A stretch of 64,000 nucleotides of DNA, taken from NCBI RefSeq assembly GCF_015223355.1, contig NZ_JADFFK010000006.1, forward strand, positions 214,119-278,118, read 5' to 3'. The stretch is from Salipiger mangrovisoli (lineage in GTDB: Bacteria > Pseudomonadota > Alphaproteobacteria > Rhodobacterales > Rhodobacteraceae). Positions 45,726 to 56,435 of the stretch are shown here, one piece after another. Both the position numbers and the translations under genes were made by a program. The number at the start of each line of letters is the position of its first letter. Position 1 is the first letter of the stretch. The notes beneath the pieces are model-generated. The model made no database searches. It was not told the DNA's origin and saw nothing but the letters and a program-made list of their open reading frames with translations.

Positions 45726-45769
45726 GACACTCCGTCGAAACGCCTCTTGAAACCAAATGTCTCTCTCCT

Positions 45770-45791
45770 CGCCGGCGCTTGTGCGCCGGCG
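45770..45791 (+). terminator. Terminator-like hairpin after the DctPQM genes
   Basis: CGCCGGCGC (45770-45778) pairs perfectly with GCGCCGGCG (45783-45791) around TTGT, 45 bases after the dctM stop. No T-run follows. It is the likely end of the TRAP operon. Confidence 0.65.
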
Positions 45792-46470
45792 GGGAGATGC
45801 TGCTTTCTGTTGCGTACTCCAGTCGAGATGATGGCCATGAGCCGACCTCAGCGAATGGGCCGGGTCAAATGCCAATCCAGGGTTGAGCCAACGGCGGGCT
45901 CGCGGTTGTTGCGGCGGCCGACTTCGACTGATCGCGGCAGTAAGGCACTGAGTTGCGCCGGCAATCGCCTCCCAAGCGCTTTCCCATCGACCGATCAGGA
46001 TCCGTGGCTGTGTTGTCGCGGGTCGCCGCTTTTTGATTTTCCATAATTTGGCCTCATGGGCCCGGACGCGGATACGTCGGCAGCTCTCAAAAGTGGCTAG
46101 TCCGCGCGCTTGGCGCGATGTCCGGCGGGATTATCGGGATCCCAAGACCTTCACGGTAGAAGTGGGGGAACCCAAGCAATGGTTCAACTTCATCAGCGCC
46201 CATTGCGCGACCAACGAACATTTCTGGCGAGGGACTTTGGGGCACGGTCTGGCGGCGGCCGCGGTGACGAGGCGACGCGGCACGGCGTGGCGGACCTTGG
46301 TCCATGCATTGGCGTTCACGGTTGAGCGCCACCTCGATTCGCGCTGCGAAGTCTTGGTCGCAGGCAAAGGACACGTGAGAGGCTGGTTCCCCAAAGGCAA
46401 GCGCACATGAGGCCTTTGGTAACTTGCTCTCAGCAGGGCAGAAATTTCGATCGAGTTCCTGCGAACAACA
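45792..46470. other. Intergenic region without a supported gene
   Basis: About 680 bases with no recognisable product. A 125-codon frame at 46033-46410 and longer minus-strand frames lack family similarity and convincing start signals. At 46042-46054 lies CATAATTTGGCCT, which recurs at 63028-63040. The right end carries the promoter of the TAXI gene. Confidence 0.45.
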
Positions 46471-46492
46471 AAAAGCTAGTAATATAGCTTTT
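46471..46492. promoter_or_regulatory. AAAAGCTA-N6-TAGCTTTT operator
   Basis: A perfect 8+8 inverted repeat around GTAATA, 79 bases before the TAXI receptor start. Its half-site (AAAGCTA plus TAATAT) recurs upstream of the UTRA-GntR gene, and TAGCTTnAATGnTTTA recurs before the first tannase gene. It is the predicted site of that GntR protein. Confidence 0.6.
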
Positions 46493-46570
46493 AATGTTTT
46501 AGCTCTCTCGCAGGAGGGATTGGCCGCCGATACGGGACCGGCTGATCGACAACTGGGAGAGGAGCCCCTC

Positions 46571-47701
46571 ATGTTTAGACTGCTTGTGAAAGCCCTGCCG
46601 ACACTGGCCATCCTTGGCTTCGGCGCGACCGCCGCGCTGGCGCAGGACGATGTGGAGCTTCCGCGCTCGATGATCTGGAGTGCTTACGACGTCGGCTCCG
46701 GCGGCTACACCGAGGCCTCGGCCATCGCGAACGCAGTGCAGGGCAATTTCGACACGCGCATTCGCGTTCTGCCCTCGGGCACGTCGATCGGCCGCCTGCT
46801 GCCGCTGCGCGAACAGCGCGCGCAGTTCGGCTTCCTGTCGAACGAGCTCTTCTTTGCCAGCGAAGGCACCGAGGAATTCGCCATGCCAGACTGGGGTCCG
46901 CAGGACGTGCGCGTGATGCTTGGACGGCCGGCCTCGGTGGGGATCATCGCCGCCGCGGACCTGAACGCGACAAGCGTCGCTGACCTGCGCGGCAAGCGCG
47001 TTGGCTTCGTGAAGGGCAACCCGTCGTTGAACATCAAGACCGACGCCTATCTTGCCTTCGGCGGCCTGACCCGTGACGACGTCGAGGAGGTCTGGTTCGG
47101 CAGCTACGGTGCGCTCAAGGATGCGATCATCTCGAACCAGCTCGATGCCATGGGCATGGTGCCGACCTCGTCCTTCGCGCGCGAGATCGAGGCGAGTTCG
47201 CGGGGCCTGACCTGGCTCAACTTCCCGCCCGAGGACACCGAGGGCTGGAAGAAGGCCACCGACGTCATCAGCTTTGCCGAACCGCACAAGCAGACCACCG
47301 GGGCAGGGATCGACGAGGACCACCCGGTGTGGCTCCTGGGCTACCGCTATCCGATGCTGGCGACCTACGCGGCGACCAGCGAGGAGGAAGTCTACAACCT
47401 CGTCAAGGCAATCGACCAAAGCTTCGACGGCTTCCGTGAGGCCACCGCCGAGGCGGCGAACTGGGCCACCGAAGGTGCCATCGTGCCGCCGGCCGACGCG
47501 CCGTTCCATGACGGGGCGATCCGCTATGCCAAGGAGATGGGCTACTGGACCGACGAGGCGCAGGCCTGGCAGGACGCCCGCCTGGCGCGCGTCGACGCGG
47601 TGAAGGCGGCCTGGGCCGAGGCACAGGCGGCCTATGACGGCGACGATGCAGGCTGGCCCGAGTTCTGGGGCACCTGGCGCGCCGAACACCTGGCGAACTG
47701 A
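46571..47701 (+). CDS. TAXI-family TRAP solute receptor
   Basis: A 376-residue TRAP-associated extracytoplasmic immunogenic protein. The Sec signal (FRLLVKALPTLAILGFGATA, cleavage after ALAQ) is followed by SAYDVGSGGYTEASAIANAV, the TAXI opening motif. VADLRGKRVGFVKGNPSLNI and LDAMGMVPTSS follow. It feeds the fused permease 75 bases downstream. GAGAGGAG lies before ATG 46571. Substrates of TAXI receptors are mostly unknown; the operon suggests a carboxylate from ester or aromatic breakdown. Confidence 0.92.
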   Translation: MFRLLVKALPTLAILGFGATAALAQDDVELPRSMIWSAYDVGSGGYTEASAIANAVQGNFDTRIRVLPSGTSIGRLLPLREQRAQFGFLSNELFFASEGTEEFAMPDWGPQDVRVMLGRPASVGIIAAADLNATSVADLRGKRVGFVKGNPSLNIKTDAYLAFGGLTRDDVEEVWFGSYGALKDAIISNQLDAMGMVPTSSFAREIEASSRGLTWLNFPPEDTEGWKKATDVISFAEPHKQTTGAGIDEDHPVWLLGYRYPMLATYAATSEEEVYNLVKAIDQSFDGFREATAEAANWATEGAIVPPADAPFHDGAIRYAKEMGYWTDEAQAWQDARLARVDAVKAAWAEAQAAYDGDDAGWPEFWGTWRAEHLAN

Positions 47702-47775
47702 GTTTCGCCTCTTGCGGGTCCGCACGGGTCGGACCCGCTCCTATTCCCTACTTCAGAGCGTGAGCGAGGTCCGTC

Positions 47776-49773
47776 ATGAGCGATCCGCAGTCCATTCCCG
47801 TGTCCGATCAGCCGGACACCTCCCAGAGTTCAGGCGTCAAGGTCGGCATGCTGCACGGGCCGACACGGGCGGTGGTGCTCATTCTCGGCCTGATCGCGCT
47901 CCTGCTGAATGTCGACCGACTGTTCAACACACAGATGCTGATCGGCTACGTGCTGCTCGACACCGCGTATTTCTACCTGCTCACCGGCATCTTCCTTGCC
48001 ATCGTCTTCCAGGTCTACCCGCTGCCCTACAACCGGTTCGGCACCGCCGGACGCATCGCGGACGTGGTTTTCTCGCTGCTCGCGCTCGGCTCGGCCTGCT
48101 ATTTCGCCTGGAACGGTGAGCGTATCCTGATGGAGGGATGGGACCTCGTCGCGCCGACCAATGCGCAGGTCATCTCCGGGGTGTTCTGCCTGCTGGTGCT
48201 CGAGGCGCTGCGCCGGACCGGCGGGCTTGTGCTGCTGTGCATCTGCGGCTTCTTCTTCCTCTTCCCGCTCTTCGCAGAGAACATGCCGGGCTTCCTCTGG
48301 GGGCCGTCCACCGACATCCCCGGCCTGGTGATGATGCACGCGCTCGGCTCGGAAAGTATCATCGGCGTGCCGATGCGCGTGGTGGCAGGCCTGCTTATCG
48401 GCTTCCTGCTGTTCGGCTCGGCGCTGGTGGTCACCGGCGGCGGTGCCTTCTTCATGGCCTTCGCCGAGGCGCTGCTCGGTCGTACCCGTGGCGGCCCTTC
48501 CAAGGTGGCCATCCTCTCCTCGGGCTTCTTCGGCTCGCTCTCGGGGTCGGTGATCTCGAACATCGTGACCACCGGACAGATGACCATCCCGACGATGAAG
48601 AAGGTCGGCTACCCGGCGCGCTACGCCGCCGCAATCGAGGCCTGCGCCTCGACCGGAGGCGCGCTGATGCCGCCGGTCATGGGCGCCGTCGCCTTCATCA
48701 TGGCCGAGAACCTCAACGTCGCCTATTCCACCGTGATGATCGCAGCGATCGTTCCGGCGGCGCTCTTTTACCTCGCGCTCATGCTGCAAACCGATTGCTA
48801 CGCGGCGCGCCGGGGGCTCGCCGGGCAGCGTCCCGAAGACCTGCCGAAGCTCTGGCCGACGCTGAAGGAAGGCTGGCATTTCCTGCTTTCGCTGGTCGTT
48901 CTGATCTACCTGATCGTGGCGCGCGGGATCGAGGCGCAGGCGCCGTTCTACGCAACGCTCGTGCTGCTTGCGACCAGCGCGCTCAACGGCTGGATCCGCG
49001 GCGAGAACCAGCTGACCCTCGGCCGGCTCGTCGATCTGCTGGATGACGCGATCCGCAACATCGCCAATATCGTCGGGATCCTTGCCGGGGTCGGGCTCAT
49101 CGTCGGCGCGCTCAGCTACACCGGCGTCGGCGGTGCCTTCTCGCGCGAGCTTTTGCAATTCGCCGGCGACAACGTCTTCCTGCTGCTGCTCTTCGGTGCC
49201 CTGACCTCCTTTGTGCTGGGCATGGGGATGACCGTGAGCGCCTGCTACATCTTCCTGGCCATCGTGCTGGGGCCGGCCATGGCCGGAGCGGGGTTGAACC
49301 CGATCGCAGGGCACCTCTTCATCCTCTACTGGGGCATGCTGAGCTACATCACGCCTCCGGTCGCGCTGGCCGCCTTCGCCGCCGCGGTGATCGCCAAATC
49401 CGACGGCATGCGCACCGGCGTGCTGGCGATGCGGCTCGGCGCGGTGAACTTCGTGCTGCCGTTCATCTTCGCGCTGAACCCGACGCTGGTGCTGCAGGGG
49501 GAACCGCTCGACATCCTGCATGACGTGGGCAGCGCGGTTCTGGCGGTGTGGCTGATGGCGGCCGCAAGCGAAGGCTGGCTGCATTTCGTTGGCCGACTGG
49601 GCATCCCGGCGCGGGTGCTGCTCGGGGCCGCCGCGATCACGCTGATCATACCCGGCTACCTGTCGGATGGCATCGGACTGGCGCTGCTCGCGGTCGCGGT
49701 GCTGGTGAACCGCTTGAGCGCGCCGGACGGCCGCCGTGAGCCGGTCCCGTCCGTGGCCCCGTCCGCCGACTGA
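47776..49773 (+). CDS. TRAP transporter fused 4TM/12TM permease
   Basis: A 665-residue membrane protein in which the small (DctQ-like, about residues 35-150) and large (DctM-like, about 170-620) subunits are fused, as is usual for TAXI systems. FGSLSGSVISNIVTTGQMTI and CASTGGALMPPVMGAVAFIM are the large-subunit substrate motifs. YWGMLSYITPPVALAAFAAA is the C-terminal half motif. Many helices are visible. It works with the TAXI receptor upstream. The CoA/beta-oxidation genes follow 13 bases later, consistent with one operon. Confidence 0.93.
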   Translation: MSDPQSIPVSDQPDTSQSSGVKVGMLHGPTRAVVLILGLIALLLNVDRLFNTQMLIGYVLLDTAYFYLLTGIFLAIVFQVYPLPYNRFGTAGRIADVVFSLLALGSACYFAWNGERILMEGWDLVAPTNAQVISGVFCLLVLEALRRTGGLVLLCICGFFFLFPLFAENMPGFLWGPSTDIPGLVMMHALGSESIIGVPMRVVAGLLIGFLLFGSALVVTGGGAFFMAFAEALLGRTRGGPSKVAILSSGFFGSLSGSVISNIVTTGQMTIPTMKKVGYPARYAAAIEACASTGGALMPPVMGAVAFIMAENLNVAYSTVMIAAIVPAALFYLALMLQTDCYAARRGLAGQRPEDLPKLWPTLKEGWHFLLSLVVLIYLIVARGIEAQAPFYATLVLLATSALNGWIRGENQLTLGRLVDLLDDAIRNIANIVGILAGVGLIVGALSYTGVGGAFSRELLQFAGDNVFLLLLFGALTSFVLGMGMTVSACYIFLAIVLGPAMAGAGLNPIAGHLFILYWGMLSYITPPVALAAFAAAVIAKSDGMRTGVLAMRLGAVNFVLPFIFALNPTLVLQGEPLDILHDVGSAVLAVWLMAAASEGWLHFVGRLGIPARVLLGAAAITLIIPGYLSDGIGLALLAVAVLVNRLSAPDGRREPVPSVAPSAD

Positions 49774-49786
49774 AGAGGAAAGTCCG

Positions 49787-51844
49787 ATGAACACCCACAC
49801 AGCCCCCTCGCATGGCACCGTTCACCTCGAGGTCACCGATGGCATCGCCGTGCTGACCATCGACAATCCCCCGGTGAACGCCGGTTCCCACGCGATCCGC
49901 AAGGGCCTCATCGAGGCGCTGCACCGCTGCGGCGAGGTTCGGGGTGCGGTGCTCGTCGGGTCCGGAAAGAGCTTCATCGCCGGCTCCGACCTGCGCGAGT
50001 TCGGCGCGCCCCTCGCCTGGCCTGAGCTGCCGGACGTCATCGCGGCCTGCGAAGAGGCACCGTTCCCCGTGGTCGCCGCCATTCACGGCGTGGCGCTTGG
50101 CGGAGGGCTCGAGCTGGCGCTCGGTTGCGACTATCGTATCGCCACGCCGGACGCGAAGCTCGGCCTGCCCGAGGTGTCGCTCGGGATGGTGCCCGGCGCG
50201 GGCGGCACGCAGCGGCTCCCCCGCCTGACCGGACGGCTTGCTGCGCTCGAGATGATCTGCGGCGCCACCCGCATCACCGGGATCAAGGCAGAGGCGCTCG
50301 GGCTGGTCGATGCGGTCGCCGAGGGCGATCTGCTGGCGGCGGCGAAGCGGTTCCTTGCCGAGGATCGCCCCAAGCGCGTGGTGGCCGACCTTGCGGTGCC
50401 CGAAGAGGACGAGACCGCGCTGGAGGCCGCCGCCGCGAAGGCGCTGCACAAGGGCAGGGGCCGGCCGAACGTGGCCGAGGCAATACGGCTGGTGCGGGCC
50501 TCGGCCGACCCCGACATCGCCACCGTCCTGGCGGATGAGCGGGCCGTTTTCCAAAAGCTCCGCCTGTCGGAGGACGCCTTTGCCCTGCGCCACCTGTTCT
50601 TTGCCGAGCGCAGGGCGGGCAGCGTCGACGGGCTGGACGCCAAGCCTCGCCCCGTCTCGTCCGTCGGTGTCATCGGCGGCGGCACCATGGGGCAGGGCAT
50701 CGCCCGCGCTTGCCTCGCAGCCGGGCTGCCTGTCACCCTCGTCGAGCGTGACGCCGAGGCGCTGGAACGCAGCCTTGGTGCGCTGCGGAATGCGTTGCAG
50801 GCGAAGCAGGCGCGCGGACGGCTTTCGGAGGCCGCGCTGGCGGCGCAATTGAAGGCCCTTTCGGGAACGACGCGGATCTCCGATCTGACCAGCTGCGATC
50901 TGGTCATCGAGGCGGTGTTCGAGGAGCTCTCGGTCAAGGTGCCGCTGCTGACCGAGCTCGACGCCACGTTGCCGCCCGAGACGCTGATCGGCACCAACAC
51001 CTCCTATCTCGACATCAACGCCATGGTCGCGGGTCTGCCGGGTCGGTCCCGTGTGCTGGGCCTGCACTTCTTCAGCCCCGCCGACGTGATGCGCCTGCTC
51101 GAGGTGGTGCGGGCCGAAACAACGGCGGATGACGTGCTGGCCACCGGCTTGGCGCTTGCAAAACGCCTTGGCAAGCAGCCCGTGGTGGCGCGCGTCGCCG
51201 AGGGGTTCATCGGCAACCGCATCTACGCCGCCTACCGCCGCCGGGCCGAGCTGCTCGTGCTCGACGGTGCCGCGCCCGAAGAGGTGGACGCCGCGGTCGA
51301 AGCCTTCGGCTTCGCGATGGGGCCTTTCGCAGTGTCGGACATGAGCGGGCTCGACATCGCCTGGGCGATGCGCAAGCGGCAGGCCGCGACGCGCGACGCG
51401 GTCGCGCGCTATGTCACCATCCCCGACCGGCTCTGCGAGGCGGGACGGCTGGGCCGCAAGACCGGCGGCGGCTGGTACGACTACCCCGAGAAACGCCCCG
51501 AGCCCTCGGCTGAGGTGACCGCATTCATCGCGGCGGCGCGCCGCGAGGCCGGCATCACCCCGTGTGCCTTCGATGCCGAAACGATCCAGCGGCAACTGCT
51601 GATCGCCATGGTCAACGAGGCCGCGCTGTTGCTGGACGAGGGGGTGGCGCAGCGCGCCTCCGACATCGATGTGACGCTTGCCAACGGCTACGGCTTCCCG
51701 CGCTGGAAGGGCGGGCCGCTGTGGTGGGCGGCGCAGCAGCCCGCGGACCGCATCGAGGCCGATCTCGATGCGCTTGAGACGGCGATCGGCCATGGCTTCG
51801 CCCGGGGCCCGGTGCCCGAAATCCTCGAAGAGCTGAAGGGCTGA
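49787..51844 (+). CDS. Fused enoyl-CoA hydratase/3-hydroxyacyl-CoA dehydrogenase
   Basis: A 685-residue FadB/FadJ-like bifunctional protein. Residues 1-270 are crotonase-like (AAIHGVALGGGLELALGCDY and LPEVSLGMVPGAGGTQRLPR, with oxyanion-hole Gly and catalytic Glu region). Residues 290-685 are dehydrogenase, with the NAD motif VIGGGTMGQGIARACLAAGL, GLHFFSPADVMRLLEVVR with the catalytic His, and VARVAEGFIGNRIYAAYRRR. It hydrates an enoyl-CoA and oxidises the 3-hydroxyacyl-CoA. The thiolase gene follows three bases later. Confidence 0.93.
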   Translation: MNTHTAPSHGTVHLEVTDGIAVLTIDNPPVNAGSHAIRKGLIEALHRCGEVRGAVLVGSGKSFIAGSDLREFGAPLAWPELPDVIAACEEAPFPVVAAIHGVALGGGLELALGCDYRIATPDAKLGLPEVSLGMVPGAGGTQRLPRLTGRLAALEMICGATRITGIKAEALGLVDAVAEGDLLAAAKRFLAEDRPKRVVADLAVPEEDETALEAAAAKALHKGRGRPNVAEAIRLVRASADPDIATVLADERAVFQKLRLSEDAFALRHLFFAERRAGSVDGLDAKPRPVSSVGVIGGGTMGQGIARACLAAGLPVTLVERDAEALERSLGALRNALQAKQARGRLSEAALAAQLKALSGTTRISDLTSCDLVIEAVFEELSVKVPLLTELDATLPPETLIGTNTSYLDINAMVAGLPGRSRVLGLHFFSPADVMRLLEVVRAETTADDVLATGLALAKRLGKQPVVARVAEGFIGNRIYAAYRRRAELLVLDGAAPEEVDAAVEAFGFAMGPFAVSDMSGLDIAWAMRKRQAATRDAVARYVTIPDRLCEAGRLGRKTGGGWYDYPEKRPEPSAEVTAFIAAARREAGITPCAFDAETIQRQLLIAMVNEAALLLDEGVAQRASDIDVTLANGYGFPRWKGGPLWWAAQQPADRIEADLDALETAIGHGFARGPVPEILEELKG

Positions 51845-51847
51845 GCC

Positions 51848-53044
<1,197 letters not shown>

Positions 53045-53063
53045 CTTCAGAAAGGACCGACCA

Positions 53064-53825
53064 ATGGGTATCGACATCAGCTTCAACGGGAAAGTGGCCG
53101 AGATCACCATCGACGTGCCCCCCGTCAACGCCATCACCCTCGCCAATTACGCCGAGATCGGCGAAGCCTTCGACGCCGCCGACAGCTGGCAGGGCATCAA
53201 CTGCGTGCTTTTCACCGGAGCGGGCGCGCGCGCCTTCTGCGCCGGGCTCGACCTGAAGGAGTTCCTTGCCGCCACGGTCGAGGAAGACCCGGCCCGCGCC
53301 CGTATCGTGCGGCGCTGCTTCAAGTCGATCCGGGACTGCGCCCTGCCGACCATCGCCGCGGTCAATGGCCCCGCGCTCGGGGCCGGCACGGTGCTGGCCT
53401 CGGTCTGCGACATCCGGCTTGCGTCGGAGACGGCGAAGTTCGGGATGCCCGAGATCAACGTCGGCCGTTGCGGCGGCGCGTCGCACATGGGGCGGCACCT
53501 GCCGCAGGGGATGCTGCGCAAGATGTTCTTCACCGGCGAGCCGATCGACGCGGCCGAGGCCTACCGCTTCGGCTTCGTGCAGGAGGTTCTTGCCCCCGAG
53601 GCGCTGATGGAGGCCGCCCGAACGCTCGCCGCGAAGGTCGCCGAGAAGTCGCCGCTCGGCCTGCGGCTCGGCAAGCAGGCGCTGAACCAGATCGAGTTTC
53701 TGCCGGTCGACGAGGGCTACCAGATCGAACAGCAGTTCAGCACGATCCTGATGAAGACCGAAGATGCCCGCGAGGCGACCGCCGCCGTGGTCGAGAAGCG
53801 CAAGCCGGTCTGGAAGGGTCGCTGA
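53064..53825 (+). CDS. Enoyl-CoA hydratase/isomerase family protein
   Basis: A 253-residue crotonase. FTGAGARAFCAGLDLKEFLA and PTIAAVNGPALGAGTVLASV form the CoA and oxyanion-hole region, and KFGMPEINVGRCGGASHMG lies at the active site. The segment where crotonase has its second catalytic Glu reads GRCGG, so hydration chemistry may differ from the standard enzyme. It ends in KRKPVWKGR. It shares one base (TGATG) with the hydrolase gene, in a tightly coupled run. Confidence 0.88.
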   Translation: MGIDISFNGKVAEITIDVPPVNAITLANYAEIGEAFDAADSWQGINCVLFTGAGARAFCAGLDLKEFLAATVEEDPARARIVRRCFKSIRDCALPTIAAVNGPALGAGTVLASVCDIRLASETAKFGMPEINVGRCGGASHMGRHLPQGMLRKMFFTGEPIDAAEAYRFGFVQEVLAPEALMEAARTLAAKVAEKSPLGLRLGKQALNQIEFLPVDEGYQIEQQFSTILMKTEDAREATAAVVEKRKPVWKGR

Positions 53826-54604
53826 TGACTTTGCAGGCGATCAACGGCACGCGGCTCAAAACCCGCATCGACCGCGCCGGGGATGGCGCGCCCTGGGTGG
53901 TCTTCTCGAACTCGCTGGTCACCGACCTGTCTGTCTGGGACGGCGTGGTGGCACGGCTCTCGGGCTGGAACGTGCTGCGCTACGACCAGCGCGGCCATGG
54001 CGGCTCGGACGTCCCGGACGGCGTGGTGGATTTCGAACTGCTCTCGGAGGACCTGCTGGCGGTGATGGACCACGCGGGCGTCTCCCGCGCGGTCTGCGTC
54101 GGCCTGTCGATGGGCGTGCCGACAACGCTGGCCGCCTACGCCAAGGCGCCCGAGCGTTTCGCCGGGCTTGTCTTCATGGACGGCATGGCGAAATCCGCGC
54201 CGGCGGCGGTCGAAACATGGGGCGCCCGGATCGATGAGGGCCGCAGGCTCGGCATGGACGGCTACGCCAAGGTCACCGCCGAGCGCTGGCTGACCACGCC
54301 CGAGCGGGCCGAGGCGCTGGCGGCGATGATTGCGGCGACCCCGTTCGAGGGGTTCAAGGCCTGCGCCACGGCGCTTCAGGGTTACGACTATGCCGCCGTC
54401 CTGCCAGACATCGCGGTCCCCGCGCTGCTCGTGGCGGGGCTGTCAGACGGCAAGATCCCCGAGACCATGCGCGGCATCGCTGACAGCATCGGGGCGCGGT
54501 TCGAAGGGGTCTCCGGCGCGGGGCACGTGCCCTGCTTCGAGCGGCCCGAGGCCACCGCCGCGCTGCTCAACGCCTTTCTGGCCGAGGTGGAGGCTGCGGC
54601 ATGA
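53825..54604 (+). CDS. Alpha/beta hydrolase, 3-oxoadipate enol-lactonase-like
   Basis: A 259-residue PcaD-like hydrolase. The nucleophile Ser is in VGLSMGVPTTLAA, the Asp in VAGLSDGKIPE and the His in GAGHVPCFERPE. FSNSLVTDLSVWDGVVARL and LRYDQRGHGGSDVPDG are typical of enol-lactonases. It hydrolyses a lactone or ester. With the PcaF-like thiolase it hints at a beta-ketoadipate-like route. The true substrate is not fixed by sequence. Confidence 0.85.
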   Translation: MTLQAINGTRLKTRIDRAGDGAPWVVFSNSLVTDLSVWDGVVARLSGWNVLRYDQRGHGGSDVPDGVVDFELLSEDLLAVMDHAGVSRAVCVGLSMGVPTTLAAYAKAPERFAGLVFMDGMAKSAPAAVETWGARIDEGRRLGMDGYAKVTAERWLTTPERAEALAAMIAATPFEGFKACATALQGYDYAAVLPDIAVPALLVAGLSDGKIPETMRGIADSIGARFEGVSGAGHVPCFERPEATAALLNAFLAEVEAAA

Positions 54605-55245
54605 AACTGCACTGGTCCCCCCGCTCGCCCTTCGTGCGCAAGGTCATGATCACACTGCACGAAACCGGCCGGCTGGATGAAGTGGAGCTGATGCGCAACG
54701 TCGTTGCCAGCCACTTGCCGCCGAACCCCGCCGTGCTGGCTGACAACCCGCTGGGCAAGATCCCGGCGCTGGTCACCGACCAGGGCGTGCTCTTCGACAG
54801 CCGGGTGATCTGCGCCTGGCTCGACCGGGACGGCGTGCTCGACGCCGGGATCGAGGCGCAGCGCTGGCAGGCGCTGGCCGACGGCGCGACCGACATCCTG
54901 CTGGCCTGGCGCACAGAACTTCTTCGCCCGCAGGGCGCCTGGGACGCGATCACCGCCAGCTTCCGCGCCAAGATCGCTGCGGTCATGGCCACGCTCGAGG
55001 CCGAGGCCGATGCGCTGGCCAGCCGGCCCTTTGGGGCTGGCCATGTCGCGGTGATCTGCTTCCTCGGCCAGCTTGACTTCCGCTGGGGCGACAGCGCCTG
55101 GCGGGCCCATTTCCCGCACCTTGCGGTGCTCGCCGCGACCTGGGCCGAGCGCCCCTCGGTTGCCGCCACCGCCATCGTCGATGACGGCGCAGCGGGCGAC
55201 GAGGTCACCGCAGGCGTCCTGACTTTCGAAAAGGAGACAACATGA
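54601..55245 (+). CDS. Glutathione S-transferase family protein
   Basis: A 214-residue GST. The N-terminal thioredoxin-like domain (KLHWSPRSPFVRKVMITLHE, then NPLGKIPALVTDQGVLFDSR with the cis-Pro and the Ser/Asp GSH-binding segment) is followed by a helical domain. It is coupled by ATGA to the hydrolase upstream and by four bases to the CoA-transferase downstream. In catabolic operons such proteins isomerise cis double bonds, open ethers or detoxify intermediates. Which applies here is unknown. Confidence 0.87.
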   Translation: MKLHWSPRSPFVRKVMITLHETGRLDEVELMRNVVASHLPPNPAVLADNPLGKIPALVTDQGVLFDSRVICAWLDRDGVLDAGIEAQRWQALADGATDILLAWRTELLRPQGAWDAITASFRAKIAAVMATLEAEADALASRPFGAGHVAVICFLGQLDFRWGDSAWRAHFPHLAVLAATWAERPSVAATAIVDDGAAGDEVTAGVLTFEKETT

Positions 55246-56435
55246 GCGGACCGCTTTCCCACGTTCGGGTGCTTGACCTGAGCCGCATCATGGCCGGCCC
55301 CTGGTCGGGCCAGATCCTCGCCGATCTCGGAGCGGAGGTCATCAAGGTGGAACGCGCCGGCGTCGGGGATGACACCCGGCGCTGGGGGCCGCCGTTCATG
55401 AAGGACAGCGCCGGCGCGCCGACCAAGGAGTCGGGGTATTACCTGTCGGTCAACCGAGGCAAGAAATCGGTCGAGGTCGACATCGCCTCGGAAGAAGGTC
55501 AGGAGCTGATCCGCGATCTCGCCCGGACAAGCGACATCGTGCTCGAGAACTTCAAGGTCGGCACCCTGGCACGCTACGGGCTTGACGAGGCGTCGCTGCG
55601 GGCGATCAACCCGCGGCTGATCTACTGCTCGATCACCGGCTTCGGCCAGGACGGGCCGATGGCCGAGGACGTCGCCTATGACTTCATGATCCAGGCGATG
55701 GGCGGGCTGCTGTCGGTCACCGGGGTGCCGGACGGCGCGCCGGGGTCCGGGCCGCAGAAGGTCGGGGTGCCGGTCATCGACATCATGACCGGCATGTACG
55801 CCACGGTCGCCGTGCTGGCCGCACTGGCGCGCCGCGCCGAGACCGGCAAGGGCGACTATATCGATCTGGCGATGCTGGATGTGGCCACCGCGATGCTTGC
55901 GAACCAGGCGATGAACCACCTCGTCTCGGGCGCGACGCCGACCCGCAAGGGCAACAAGCATCCGAACATCCAGCCGCAGGACATCTTCCCGGTCCGCGAC
56001 GGGCATATCGTGATCGCGGTCGGCAACGACGAGCAGTTCGTGCGCTTCGCCGCCGCCCTCGGTCACCCGGACTGGGCGCAGGATCCGCGCTTTGCCACCA
56101 ACGCGGCGCGGGTCGAGAACCTCGACGTGCTGCACCCGATGATCTGCGAGACATTGCGCAACCGCGATCTCGCCGACTGGCGGGCCGATCTCGTGGCGGT
56201 GAAAGTGCCCTGCGCGCCGATCAACACCGTGCCGGGCGTGCTTGACGAGCCGCAGGTGCAGCATCGCCAGATGCTGCGGCACCTGCCGCATCCGCTTGCC
56301 GGAACGGTCCCGCAGGTGGTCTCACCGATGCGCTTTGCCGAGGCGCCGCTGTCCTTCGATGCCGCGCCGCCGCTGCTCGGCCAGCATACCGATGAAATCC
56401 GGGACCGCGTCGCCGCGGCCAAGGTGAAAGGATGA
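55242..56435 (+). CDS. CaiB/BaiF family III CoA-transferase
   Basis: A 397-residue family III CoA-transferase. SHVRVLDLSRIMAGPWSGQI and LGAEVIKVERAGVGDD open the protein. The catalytic Asp is in IDLAMLDVATAMLANQAMN. GFGQDGPMAEDVAYDFMIQA is a conserved loop. It activates a carboxylate using another acyl-CoA as donor, probably the TRAP-imported acid or a product of the hydrolases. It overlaps the genes on both sides by four bases. Confidence 0.92.
   Translation: MSGPLSHVRVLDLSRIMAGPWSGQILADLGAEVIKVERAGVGDDTRRWGPPFMKDSAGAPTKESGYYLSVNRGKKSVEVDIASEEGQELIRDLARTSDIVLENFKVGTLARYGLDEASLRAINPRLIYCSITGFGQDGPMAEDVAYDFMIQAMGGLLSVTGVPDGAPGSGPQKVGVPVIDIMTGMYATVAVLAALARRAETGKGDYIDLAMLDVATAMLANQAMNHLVSGATPTRKGNKHPNIQPQDIFPVRDGHIVIAVGNDEQFVRFAAALGHPDWAQDPRFATNAARVENLDVLHPMICETLRNRDLADWRADLVAVKVPCAPINTVPGVLDEPQVQHRQMLRHLPHPLAGTVPQVVSPMRFAEAPLSFDAAPPLLGQHTDEIRDRVAAAKVKG

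Noticed and set aside
46033..46410. A 125-codon plus-strand frame in the gap before the TAXI gene
   Set aside because: There is no ribosome binding site, no recognisable family, and overlapping minus-strand frames are equally plausible.
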